Made by a program: the position numbers and the translations under genes. A DNA stretch of 7,934 bases from Phycisphaerales bacterium (GTDB lineage Bacteria; Planctomycetota; Phycisphaerae; Phycisphaerales; SM1A02): assembly GCA_007127615.1 (NCBI GenBank), contig SKZB01000259.1:1-7934 (forward strand), in the 5' to 3' direction. The notes beneath the pieces were generated by a model. The model was not told the origin of the DNA. It was given only the letters and a program-made list of their open reading frames with translations, and ran no database searches. This document shows positions 1 through 6,093 of the stretch, in pieces (the first letter of the stretch is position 1; each line of letters begins with the position of its first letter).

Positions 1-961
1 ACGCGATCTCGCGGCGGCGGGCTGGTCGGTCACGCTTCTGGACAAGGGGCGCGGCCCCGGCGGGCGGGCGTCTTCCCGGCGGTCCGGGCCGTACCGTTTC
101 GATCACGGCGCACAATACTTCACGGCGCGTAGCGAGAGCTTTCGCCGCAGCGTCGATTCGATGGCACTGCGAAAGACGGTCAAGCGGTGGCAGCCACGGA
201 CGGCCCGAATCGATCCATCCGGGATCTCTCTCGATGAGGTGGACGATGAACCGTCAAATCGTCACCCGCGCTGGGTGGCCTGCCCCGGCATGAACGACCT
301 GGTGCGCGATCTTCAGCACGGATTGGACGTCAACTTTCAACGGCGGGTCGAACGGATTGAACGGACCACCGACGGATGGGAAGTGACGTGCGCCGAGAGG
401 GCGGAGAAGACCCGCGCGCCCCATCTGGTTCTGGCCATTCCCGCGCCGCAGGCCGCGGCGCTCTTGAGGGATCAGCCGGAAACGCGTTCCCGCCTGGAGG
501 CCGTGAGCATGCAGCCGTGCTGGGCGGTGATGATTGCGTTCGACCGGAGGCTGGACGTTCCGTTCGATGCGGCCCGGGTTGAAGCGGGTCCGTTGCGCTG
601 GATGGCCCGGCAATCGAGTCGTCCGGATCGATCGCCGCCGGAAAGCTGGGTGCTGCACGCTTCTCCCGAATGGTCGCGCAAACATCTGGAAGCGGAGGCG
701 AACACCGTCGCGGATGATCTGCAGCGGGAGTTTGAAAGAATCATGCAGCTTGCCGGGCTCGAGGGAACCGCGGCGCCGGTTCTCTGTACGGCCCACCGCT
801 GGCGCTACGCATTGGTCGATCGACCGCTCGGCGCACCGTTTCTCTGGTGCGATGACCGCCGGCTGGGCTTGTGCGGCGACTGGTGTCTGGGGCCGCGCAT
901 CGAAGCGGCCTACGAAAGTGGCCGTGATCTGGCCCGGTGCCTGTTGCGAAGGAAGGTATGA
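1..961 (+). CDS. Renalase-like FAD-dependent amine oxidoreductase, 5' end missing
   Basis: The open frame enters from the left edge (first full codon at base 2) and ends at TGA 959-961, giving 319 visible residues. Near the visible N-terminus is LAAAGWSVTLLDKGRGPGGR: the second strand of a Rossmann fold with an acidic residue for the FAD ribose, followed by the GPGGRxSSRR loop typical of renalase/amine-oxidase-like flavoproteins. Next comes YRFDHGAQYFTAR, also characteristic of this group. The C-terminus has LGLCGDWCLGPRIEAAYESG, the second FAD-contacting segment that closes these proteins. The first GxGxxG strand, roughly 15-20 residues, lies outside the window. By family it binds FAD and NAD(P) and is probably cytosolic; the bacterial substrate is not known from sequence. 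An internal ATG at 161 is not the start, because conserved FAD motifs lie upstream of it. The last codons and the stop overlap an 8-bp repeat array. The family call is firm, the reaction is not. Confidence 0.88.
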   Translation, partial: RDLAAAGWSVTLLDKGRGPGGRASSRRSGPYRFDHGAQYFTARSESFRRSVDSMALRKTVKRWQPRTARIDPSGISLDEVDDEPSNRHPRWVACPGMNDLVRDLQHGLDVNFQRRVERIERTTDGWEVTCAERAEKTRAPHLVLAIPAPQAAALLRDQPETRSRLEAVSMQPCWAVMIAFDRRLDVPFDAARVEAGPLRWMARQSSRPDRSPPESWVLHASPEWSRKHLEAEANTVADDLQREFERIMQLAGLEGTAAPVLCTAHRWRYALVDRPLGAPFLWCDDRRLGLCGDWCLGPRIEAAYESGRDLARCLLRRKV

Positions 962-1047
962 AGGCATGGAGGGATGGAGCGACGAACCGACGAAGCGACG
1001 GAGGGGCGGAGGGAGGCATAGAGGCAAGGAGGGATAGACGAAGGGAG
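952..1047. repeat. Degenerate 8-bp purine-rich tandem array, 12 units
   Basis: Read in steps of 8 from 952, twelve consecutive units follow the pattern GRAGSGAY. Examples are GAAGGTAT, GAAGGCAT, GGAGGGAT, GGAGCGAC, GAACCGAC and GAAGCGAC. Position 1 is G in 12 of 12 units, position 3 is A in 12 of 12 and position 7 is A in 11 of 12, with no slip in register. The array starts inside the last codons of the upstream oxidoreductase and carries its stop codon at the junction of units 1 and 2. It does not encode anything recognisable. The function is unknown; it could be a slippage-derived filler or a protein-binding array. Confidence 0.8.
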
Positions 1048-1162
1048 CCCCGCGCGAACTCCGGAAGATCCCGTGTTGGCTCGACAACGGTGTGCTCCGG
1101 GACGGCACCCGACTGATCTTCAACCCCGCTCCATCCACTTTTCGCGGATTCGTACCGCGCAG

Positions 1163-1192
1163 AAAAACCCGGCCCTTTGAGGATGGGCCGGG
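1163..1192 (-). terminator. Intrinsic terminator of the DUF481 gene
   Basis: A perfect 8-bp GC stem (CCCGGCCC at 1168-1175 with GGGCCGGG at 1185-1192) surrounds a 9-nt loop. Read on the minus strand it is followed at once by five T (1163-1167). It lies 40 bases past the stop of the minus-strand DUF481 gene, so orientation and position fit a Rho-independent terminator for that gene. Confidence 0.85.
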
Positions 1193-1231
1193 AGACGGGC
1201 TGGTCGTTGATCGGTCGGGGCGACCGGATTC

Positions 1232-2167
1232 TCAGAAATCCATCTGCAAACCGACGAAGAAACGGTAATCGTTGTGCCGCCGGTCGGCGCTGACCTTCGA
1301 CTGATGTTCGTGACGAAAACCCGCGGTGAGACTGAGATCAAGGTCGTTGTCGAGAAGCAGCGACCAATCCAAACTGCTGACCACGCGGAACTCGCCGAAA
1401 TCGTCAAAGTCCGGGTAGAAGAGTGAACTGAACCGAAGTTCCTGCCGTGCCGACATCGCCCAGACACCTTCCGCGCCGAACATGCCTTCCGGTCGGACGT
1501 CTTCGTTGTCGGAGTTGAACTCCTTGATCGCACCGATACCGGCGAGCAGGTTGAGTTGCAGTGGTTCCGGCTCAATCAGTTCGTAACCCACACCCACGTG
1601 GCTGGTGAGGCGGTACTCCCACGACTGAAACTCATCGTAGTCAAAGCGGCCGTCGGCAAAGATGAACCAGCGGGATTCGGGAAGCAGCCAGTCGTGCCGC
1701 ACGCCGGCGGTGAAACGGTTTTCGCTTCGATCGCCGCTGTCCTGGCCGAAATAATACGCGGTGTCGAGTGTCAGCCGGCTGGTGTCGGTCTTGCGCCGCG
1801 CGGTGAAAATCGCATTGGCATTGATGTTGTCCGTGTTACCGGAAGAGTAGGATCCGGCGGCGACGAGGCGCAGTTGCCAGGGCGACGGCTCGACGGCTTC
1901 ACCGCTCTGCACGCTCATCGCCAGGCGATCTTCGGCGCGCTCCAGATCATCCAGCATCTGCCGGGGCAGGGTGACGTTCTGGCGCTCGAGTTCAATCCGG
2001 CCCAGAACGGGGTGATCGAACTGGACGGTGTCATCGTTGACGTCGAGGATCGTTCCCTTGAGCGTCTCGCCCGAACTCAGGGTGATCACATCGGTGGCCG
2101 AAACCGTGGCGGTGAGCCACGCGCCGGCGAAGAGGGCGGTGGCGCTATGGAACGCGTGATGTCTCAT
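1232..2167 (-). CDS. DUF481 family outer-membrane beta-barrel protein (YdiY-like)
   Basis: The product has 311 residues. ATG at 2167 is chosen because AAAAGGAG (2179-2186, minus strand) precedes it by 11 nt and because it starts a clean signal peptide: basic MRHH, a hydrophobic core and a probable cut after TVSA (residue 24). A longer open frame reaches 2251 but adds only non-signal sequence. Residues 25-65 (DVITLSSGETLKGTILDVND and onward) form a small Sm/SH3-like beta domain often placed before DUF481 barrels. Residues 95-311 are alternating beta strands (GSYSSGNTDNINANAIFTAR, FTAGVRHDWLL, LTAGFRHEHQ), and the chain ends in Phe, as outer-membrane barrels do. The expected location is the outer membrane; the function of the family is not established. 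It is monocistronic, with its own terminator at 1163-1192 and a divergent neighbour. Confidence 0.88.
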   Translation of the reverse strand: MRHHAFHSATALFAGAWLTATVSATDVITLSSGETLKGTILDVNDDTVQFDHPVLGRIELERQNVTLPRQMLDDLERAEDRLAMSVQSGEAVEPSPWQLRLVAAGSYSSGNTDNINANAIFTARRKTDTSRLTLDTAYYFGQDSGDRSENRFTAGVRHDWLLPESRWFIFADGRFDYDEFQSWEYRLTSHVGVGYELIEPEPLQLNLLAGIGAIKEFNSDNEDVRPEGMFGAEGVWAMSARQELRFSSLFYPDFDDFGEFRVVSSLDWSLLLDNDLDLSLTAGFRHEHQSKVSADRRHNDYRFFVGLQMDF

Positions 2168-2337
2168 GTGAACGGGTTCTCCTTTTCGCATCATGTTCAG
2201 TCGGGCCAAAGATGGAAGTGGACGCATTGACGTTGCCGTGGGGGCGGCCATCGCACCACCGTGATGGGGGAGGGAGCATATCAGAACCTGTTTCCGCCCG
2301 GGCGGCGACGGCAGGATGAGGACGCGGAAAAGTGAAT

Positions 2338-2371
2338 CCCGAAGATCGGGGCCCGGTGTTCCTTACCGGGC
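2338..2371. other. Two back-to-back hairpins in the divergent intergenic region
   Basis: Directly adjacent perfect inverted repeats: CCCGA-AGA-TCGGG (2338-2350) and GCCCGGT-7 nt-ACCGGGC (2351-2371). They lie 36 bp before the ATG of the lipoprotein gene at 2408 and about 170 bp before the divergent DUF481 start. No T run follows on either strand, so they are poor terminators. They could be an operator or 5' leader structure. A 12-bp palindrome, CCGCCCGGGCGG, sits further left at 2294-2305. The rest of 2168-2407 shows no clear -35/-10 pair; TACACT at 2395-2400 is a weak -10 candidate that would make the + transcript almost leaderless. Confidence 0.4.
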
Positions 2372-2407
2372 TGTACCGTTTCGGCTCCCGTTCGTACACT
2401 GTTCATC

Positions 2408-3067
2408 ATGCGGTGGCGCGACTCAGAATGCGATTGGTCCCCCGGCACCCCCGGTCACTGGTTCCCCGGCGCTTGGCGATGGGTGCCGGTGCTGCTGCTG
2501 ACGGCTCTGTCGTTCGGATGCGCGACGGCTCCGCCGGCTGCGAACGCCGATCCCCTTGCGGCCGCTCCGGAAGATTTTTCGCTCGATCTGACCATTCTGG
2601 TCGGACGCGGCGTGACCGAAGAAGCACGGGTCGCCCCCAATCGCCCGATGCGAATCGTTCTCTTCGCCGACGGATCGCTGCACGCGGAGTTCGACCGCGG
2701 GATGAACGCCAACACGGTGCCCGGCTACGTACGCACCCTCAGCCGGGGACAGATGGCCTCGCTGTGGACCGAATTACGACAACTCGGCATCGCGGAGCCG
2801 GCGGCGGCCGACCCGAACGTCAATTTCGCCACCGTGGCGCCCGGGCGGAACGATATTGTCACCCTGCTGGCGCTGACCGGCGATGAGTCGCGCTGGATCT
2901 TTACGCGTTCCCGCTCGTCCGACGGGGAGGCCGAAGGTGCCTTCCGAACGCTGACCGATCGGCTGGCCGCGCTCGCCTGGGCGCCGCCGGCCCTCACGGG
3001 ACGCCGCATGATTCAGCCGGAACGATATGACTTCGGGCCCGATCCGTACGAACGGTACCGGCGATGA
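2408..3067 (+). CDS. Hypothetical lipoprotein-like protein, first of a tandem pair
   Basis: The product has 219 residues and is not a family I recognise. The N-terminus has an unusually long n-region (24 residues, several Trp and Arg), then a hydrophobic stretch VPVLLLTALSFGC ending at Cys38. This looks like a lipoprotein signal, but the box is imperfect (Ser at -3). A GTG at 2483 would leave almost no n-region, so ATG 2408 is kept although no Shine-Dalgarno is visible. The mature part has a beta-rich motif (residues 78-95, MRIVLFADGSLHAEFDRG), then a helix after LSRGQMASLWTELRQLGI, a second beta segment (IVTLLALTGDESRWIFTR) and a C-terminal helix. The next gene has the same order of elements. 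The stop overlaps the next start (ATGA, 3064-3067), so the two are translationally coupled. It is probably anchored in a membrane and exposed to the periplasm; the role is unknown. Confidence 0.75.
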   Translation: MRWRDSECDWSPGTPGHWFPGAWRWVPVLLLTALSFGCATAPPAANADPLAAAPEDFSLDLTILVGRGVTEEARVAPNRPMRIVLFADGSLHAEFDRGMNANTVPGYVRTLSRGQMASLWTELRQLGIAEPAAADPNVNFATVAPGRNDIVTLLALTGDESRWIFTRSRSSDGEAEGAFRTLTDRLAALAWAPPALTGRRMIQPERYDFGPDPYERYRR

Positions 3068-3606
3068 AGGGTCTGAATCTCAAAGCAATCCTGATCATCG
3101 GAATCGCCAAGGTTCTGTTCGTCGCGGCGATGGTCGGCTGCGCATCGCTCGGCCCGGATGGCGGCGTTGATCGCACCGGCGGGCTGGCGGTTGAACTGGA
3201 GCGGCGCGGCGACGATGATTCCGCCGCGTTCTATCGCCTCACCCGCAGCGGACAACTCGAGTTTGCCGGCGGCCGGGATGCGAATCAGAAGCGAATCAGT
3301 TGGACGGGGCAACTCGATGAAGACGACATCGACTCGGTGCGCCGCATCCTGGAAAATCACGGATGGCTGAGCGGTGAAGCGCCGCGCCGGATCGAGCGGT
3401 CGGTGCCGGACGGCGCGGTCAAACGGCGTTACGAACTGACCGTGCGCCAGGGGCGTGAGACCCGCCGGTATCGGGTGATCGGGCCGGATTCCGCGATGAG
3501 CGAACTCGATGATCAATTGAACCGGCTCGCCGCGCGGAGGTTCGACTCCGTGCTCGATCAACTGCCCCGCGCGGGCGAGCCGCGGTCGTCTTCCGATCGT
3601 CGGTGA
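3064..3606 (+). CDS. Hypothetical lipoprotein, second of a tandem pair
   Basis: The product has 180 residues and no recognised family. The signal is MKGLNLKAILIIGIAKVLFV followed by AAMVGC, with Cys26 as the likely lipidated residue. The start overlaps the previous stop by 4 bp and has no separate ribosome site, so coupled translation is expected. The mature part repeats the upstream protein's layout: a charged beta segment (GGLAVELERRG, residues 39-49), FYRLTRSGQLEFAG, a helix after LDEDDIDSVRRILENHGWL, a second beta pair (KRRYELTVRQGRETRRYRVI) and a final helix (MSELDDQLNRLAARRF). Similarity to the upstream protein is by eye and low in identity, so ancient duplication is an inference. The tail is charged and probably disordered. 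Short beta-helix-beta proteins of this look resemble emfourin-type or DUF6438-type domains, but I cannot assign either. Confidence 0.78.
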   Translation: MKGLNLKAILIIGIAKVLFVAAMVGCASLGPDGGVDRTGGLAVELERRGDDDSAAFYRLTRSGQLEFAGGRDANQKRISWTGQLDEDDIDSVRRILENHGWLSGEAPRRIERSVPDGAVKRRYELTVRQGRETRRYRVIGPDSAMSELDDQLNRLAARRFDSVLDQLPRAGEPRSSSDRR

Positions 3607-3632
3607 GCGTGACTTGGAACTGAGGTGCATCC

Positions 3633-4457
3633 ATGAACCGCAAGTACCGCAACCGTAGAAATCCGCGGCGAGGTTACGGATTGCTCGGCCTACTGATCAC
3701 GCTGGTCTGCGTGCTGATCCTGTTCTCCATCACCATGACCGCGCTCAACCAGCGCATCACCGGCGAAGGGTCGCCCCGGGCGGGAACCGTTCGATCGGTT
3801 CAGGACATGATGCATCTGACCGGCTTGTACCAGTCGATGCTCGCCGGCGCCCGTGACTTTCAGGACCGTCGTTACCTGACGCCCGCCGGGGTCGCCCGGT
3901 CATCGGATCGTTCGTTGAACACCACCGCGAACTTTTATTCCGCGATGGTCGCGCAGAACTACGTCTCGCCGCAGAACCTCATCTCCGCGAACGAGTACAG
4001 CGGCTACGTCGAGCCGATGCATGATTACGACTTCACCCGCTACGACCCGCAACGCGGGCGGTACTGGGATGAGAACTTTCGCGCGAACCTTCATCGGCTC
4101 GCGCACGTCTCCTTTGCGCACATGCCGTTCTTCGGCGAACGGTACGAGCGCTCCTGGCGCGCGACCATGGACGGCCGGGTCGTGCTGATCGGAAACCGCG
4201 GGCCGAAGGACGGCATCGATGATCCCGATTCCATGACGTACGGCCGCGACGGAAACTGGGGCGGACACATCGTCTTCGGCGACGGCAGCGTGCAGTTCAC
4301 CGACCGCTTCACGCCCGCCGGGCTCACCTACGAACGGGATGGGCAGGCCGATCCCGACAACATCTTTGCCATGGAGGACGGCGCAAGCGGACGGGACATG
4401 ATCCTCGCGTTCACAGAAGAGATGACGCGCGACGGCCCGGTACTGCAGTACGACTGA
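3633..4457 (+). CDS. Pseudopilin-like protein of planctomycete type, lacking Glu at +5
   Basis: The product has 274 residues. GAGGTG (3622-3627) sits 5 nt before the ATG. The N-terminus is a very basic leader (MNRKYRNRRNPRR), then G14 and the hydrophobic helix YGLLGLLITLVCVLILFSI. This aligns with the prepilin pattern RRG|FTLxELL, but the +5 Glu is Gly19 and the Thr-Leu pair is changed. The C-terminal half has LIGNRGPKDG (185-194), then a Gly-Trp-Gly stretch and HIVFGDGSVQF (212-222). This matches the H/N-x-VF-x-DG-x-V-x-F ending of planctomycetal prepilin-type (DUF1559-like) proteins, as I recall them. By family it should sit in the inner membrane with a periplasmic domain, after cleavage by a prepilin peptidase. 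The changed +5 residue makes normal pilus assembly doubtful. It starts 26 nt after the lipoprotein pair and is probably in the same transcript. Confidence 0.72.
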   Translation: MNRKYRNRRNPRRGYGLLGLLITLVCVLILFSITMTALNQRITGEGSPRAGTVRSVQDMMHLTGLYQSMLAGARDFQDRRYLTPAGVARSSDRSLNTTANFYSAMVAQNYVSPQNLISANEYSGYVEPMHDYDFTRYDPQRGRYWDENFRANLHRLAHVSFAHMPFFGERYERSWRATMDGRVVLIGNRGPKDGIDDPDSMTYGRDGNWGGHIVFGDGSVQFTDRFTPAGLTYERDGQADPDNIFAMEDGASGRDMILAFTEEMTRDGPVLQYD

Positions 4458-4460
4458 GTT

Positions 4461-4479
4461 TCCGGCGCGCGAAGCCGGA
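4461..4479. terminator. Small hairpin between convergent genes
   Basis: TCCGGC (4461-4466) pairs perfectly with GCCGGA (4474-4479) across a 7-nt loop, three bases after the pseudopilin stop and before the end of the convergent permease gene. A second 5-bp pair (CCGGT/ACCGG) lies near 4505-4522. No T run follows on either strand, so a termination role rests on position only. Confidence 0.35.
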
Positions 4480-4534
4480 CCTGGCGACCGCGGGGAGGAA
4501 GGCCCGGTTTCTCATCTACCGGATCGAACGAAAA

Positions 4535-5473
4535 CTAACTCGCGGCGCTGACCGATGCCGGTTCCACGCGCGCTTTCGGCTTGCGCAACCACCCGCCGGG
4601 CACGAGCAGCCCGACCACGAGCAGAAGCGCGCCCAACGCCACGCCGATCATGCCCGCAGCGTTGGTGTCAATCCAAACCGCCGCGCCGTACCCGCTGACG
4701 GATGCGAGCAGCGCGAACAGCATCGCCACGAGCAACATCGTCACGAGCCGGTTCGTGAGCAAATGCGCCGCAAGCGGGGGAACGATGAGCATCGCCACCA
4801 CCAGAATCGATCCGACCGCTTCGAACGCCGCCACGACCGTGATCGCCGTCAGCGTCATCAGCAGGTAATGCATCAGGTGCGGATTGATGCCCTGGGCAGA
4901 AGCCATGCCGGGATCAAACGCGCTGAGCCTGAGTTCCTTGAACAGCAGCGCGACCACCGCGAGGTTGAGCATGAGCACGATCGCGAGGGAGACGATTTGG
5001 CGCGGGAAGGTCGACCAGGTCTGCCAGGTGAAGATCGCCGCGAGTGAATCCGGCGGCGTGATCCACAGCACGTGTTCCATCTGGCCGTAAAGCACGCAGT
5101 CGGCATCGAGATGCGCCCGTCCGCCGGCCGCTCCTTCGAGCATGATCACGCCGAGGGCGAAGAGAACCGTGAAGACCACGCCCATCGCCGCACCGGGTTC
5201 GATGCGTGCGGCACGATGAATCAACTGCGTGAAAAGTGCGGTCAGAACGCCCACCGCCGCGGCGCCGAGAAAGATCGGCAGGGACTGCATCGTGCCCGCG
5301 AGCAGGAAGCCCGCCACGATGCCGGGCAGGACGGCGTGGCTGATCGCATCGCCCATCAGACTCATGCGGCGGAGCACCAGAAACACGCCGACCACCGCGC
5401 AGGCCAGCGATGCCAGCACGCCGGCGGCGAGCACGGGAACGTCCTGCATCAGCATGACTTCGAGTGAGGGCAT
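4535..5473 (-). CDS. ABC-3 family metal (Zn/Mn/Fe) transporter permease
   Basis: The product has 312 residues from ATG 5473. The family signature appears early: ACAVVGVFLVLRRMSLMGDA then ISHAVLPGIVAG (residues 25-55), the GDALSHAVLPG segment of ZnuB/MntB/TroC permeases. Later come HLDADCVLYGQ (121-131), a mid-protein motif of this family, and FEAVGSILVVAMLIVPPLAAH (217-237), the conserved late helix. About 8-9 membrane helices are visible, and the length is normal. The frame is open upstream to 5791, but that stretch is low-complexity and not family-like. Internal ATGs at 5455 and 5449 are alternatives, and none has a Shine-Dalgarno. By family it forms the inner-membrane channel of a zinc, manganese or iron importer. 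The metal cannot be read from sequence. No ATPase or binding protein is adjacent: the next DNA upstream is 620 bp without genes, and downstream is a convergent cluster. Confidence 0.9.
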   Translation of the reverse strand: MPSLEVMLMQDVPVLAAGVLASLACAVVGVFLVLRRMSLMGDAISHAVLPGIVAGFLLAGTMQSLPIFLGAAAVGVLTALFTQLIHRAARIEPGAAMGVVFTVLFALGVIMLEGAAGGRAHLDADCVLYGQMEHVLWITPPDSLAAIFTWQTWSTFPRQIVSLAIVLMLNLAVVALLFKELRLSAFDPGMASAQGINPHLMHYLLMTLTAITVVAAFEAVGSILVVAMLIVPPLAAHLLTNRLVTMLLVAMLFALLASVSGYGAAVWIDTNAAGMIGVALGALLLVVGLLVPGGWLRKPKARVEPASVSAAS

Positions 5474-5475
5474 GT

Positions 5476-5508
5476 GGGCCTGGTGGAGGGCCTGGTGGAG
5501 GGCCTGGT
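5476..5508. repeat. 12-bp tandem repeat, 2.75 copies, at the permease start
   Basis: GGGCCTGGTGGA occurs at 5476-5487 and 5488-5499, with a 9-bp partial copy at 5500-5508, all exact. It begins two bases upstream of the permease ATG, where the ribosome site should be. On the minus strand it is CCA-rich and holds no Shine-Dalgarno. In the permease frame it would read as repeated Ala-Leu-His-Gln. Copy number could change by slippage and shift the spacing of the start region in steps of 12. Confidence 0.85.
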
Positions 5509-5841
5509 AAAAACCTCGCAAGCGATGAGAAAGAAGATGATTGAAGTGTTCAGAATGTCGAACTGCGGGCAAAGTCGATGTCGATGGGGCCCCTGCCTCG
5601 CCGAGGCCGCCGGCGCGGCGATGCCAATCATAGGTCGTCCTGAAGCGAGAGCGGTGACTGCCCCGGTCTCCCGTCCCCATCCAGACCCTATCCGGCCAGC
5701 CCCGGTCTCCACCGCCGGTACGGTCCCCGGGTCCCGACTCCAGTCCCGAGCGGGTGCGGCCGCCGCCGATGGCGAACGAGTGAGCCGGCAACGATCACGG
5801 GTGACCGTCCGAGCGAGTGTGCCCCGGACGGACGCCGGATT

Positions 5842-5867
5842 GTTCGTATTTTTGCAAAAATACGAAC
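5842..5867. promoter_or_regulatory. 26-bp perfect AT-rich palindrome, possible operator
   Basis: GTTCGTATTTTTG (5842-5854) is followed directly by its exact reverse complement (5855-5867). One mismatch further out, three more pairs (GAT with ATC) extend it to 34 bp, 5838-5871. It is far more AT-rich than its surroundings. A perfect symmetric site suggests a dimeric DNA-binding protein, or a cruciform. It lies between divergent permease and queF genes, about 370 bp from the first and 230 bp from the second. It does not match the Fur, Zur, LexA or NikR patterns I know. Confidence 0.6.
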
Positions 5868-5960
5868 GATCGGGAGCGGACGGCGAGTGGGGCAGGTGCT
5901 TCGCCAGGGGACCGGTTTCCACGGCCCGGCAAAAGTGGGCAGCAGTGCGCAGCATCGGGC

Positions 5961-6030
5961 CGTCAGCCGTCACCCTTCAACCTTCAACCTTCACCTTTCA
6001 GCCGTCACCCTTCGACCGTCAGCCGACGGC
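5961..6030. repeat. Degenerate 7-bp tandem array, 10 units
   Basis: Read in steps of 7 from 5961, ten units follow CKTCAVC: CGTCAGC, CGTCACC, CTTCAAC (twice), CTTCACC, TTTCAGC, CGTCACC, CTTCGAC, CGTCAGC and CGACGGC. Position 4 is C in 10 of 10 units, position 7 is C in 10 of 10 and position 3 is T in 9 of 10, without any shift in phase. It ends 63 bp before queF. It resembles the short tandemly repeated heptamers known from cyanobacterial genomes in form, but relation is not implied. Confidence 0.82.
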
Positions 6031-6062
6031 GATCGTTCGGCCGCAGTTCTGGCAAGGGGCCA

Positions 6063-6082
6063 CGCCCGCTCTCGCCCGCTCT
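6063..6082. repeat. 10-bp exact tandem duplication before queF
   Basis: CGCCCGCTCT occurs twice in a row (6063-6072, 6073-6082). Directly after it, TATCAT (6082-6087) matches five of six bases of a -10 box and lies 6 nt before the queF ATG. If used, it would give a leaderless or nearly leaderless message. No matching -35 element is visible. Confidence 0.6.
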
Positions 6083-6093
6083 ATCATGCGGAT

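Larger units (their letters stand above)
5509..6093. other. Gene-free stretch between permease and queF
   Basis: No convincing gene lies here. Open frames exist on both strands, but they are rich in Arg, Pro, Ser and Gly, show no motif and cross the repeat arrays. Contents in order: a short mixed segment (5509-5640), and a C-rich + strand segment (about 5655-5755) with an exact 11-bp direct repeat CCCCGGTCTCC at 5661-5671 and 5700-5710. Then come the AT-rich palindrome (5842-5867), the 7-bp array (5961-6030) and a 10-bp duplication just before queF. Promoters for the divergent permease and queF genes must lie here, but no -35/-10 pair stands out. Confidence 0.6.

Noticed and set aside
254..1138. 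Long minus-strand open frame (294 codons) opposite the oxidoreductase
   Set aside because: It is antisense to conserved flavoprotein motifs, crosses the octamer array (giving Ser/Leu/Pro-rich sequence) and shows no family signal; a GC-rich shadow frame.
1556..2230. Plus-strand open frame (224 codons) opposite the DUF481 gene
   Set aside because: The opposite strand has a signal peptide, a ribosome site, a beta-barrel pattern and a terminator; this frame has none of these.
2145..2399. Minus-strand small open frame (84 codons) upstream of the DUF481 gene
   Set aside because: No ribosome site or recognisable motif; it spans the promoter region and overlaps the DUF481 start in another frame.
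5474..5791. N-terminal extension of the permease by up to 106 residues
   Set aside because: The extension is Gly/Arg-rich with a repeated Ala-Leu-His-Gln stretch, unlike any ABC-3 permease N-terminus; the family fold begins right after ATG 5473.
5842..5867. Palindrome as an intrinsic terminator or LexA box
   Set aside because: The stem is AT-rich with no T run after it, and the GTTCG/CGAAC arms are in the opposite order and spacing to the known CGAAC-N4-GTTCG SOS box.
5961..6030. CRISPR array
   Set aside because: Units are 7 bp and contiguous with no spacers, and no cas genes are present.
6031..6093. preQ1 riboswitch upstream of queF
   Set aside because: The leader lacks the short stem, the A-rich tail and the conserved loop bases of preQ1-I, and is too short for preQ1-II or III.
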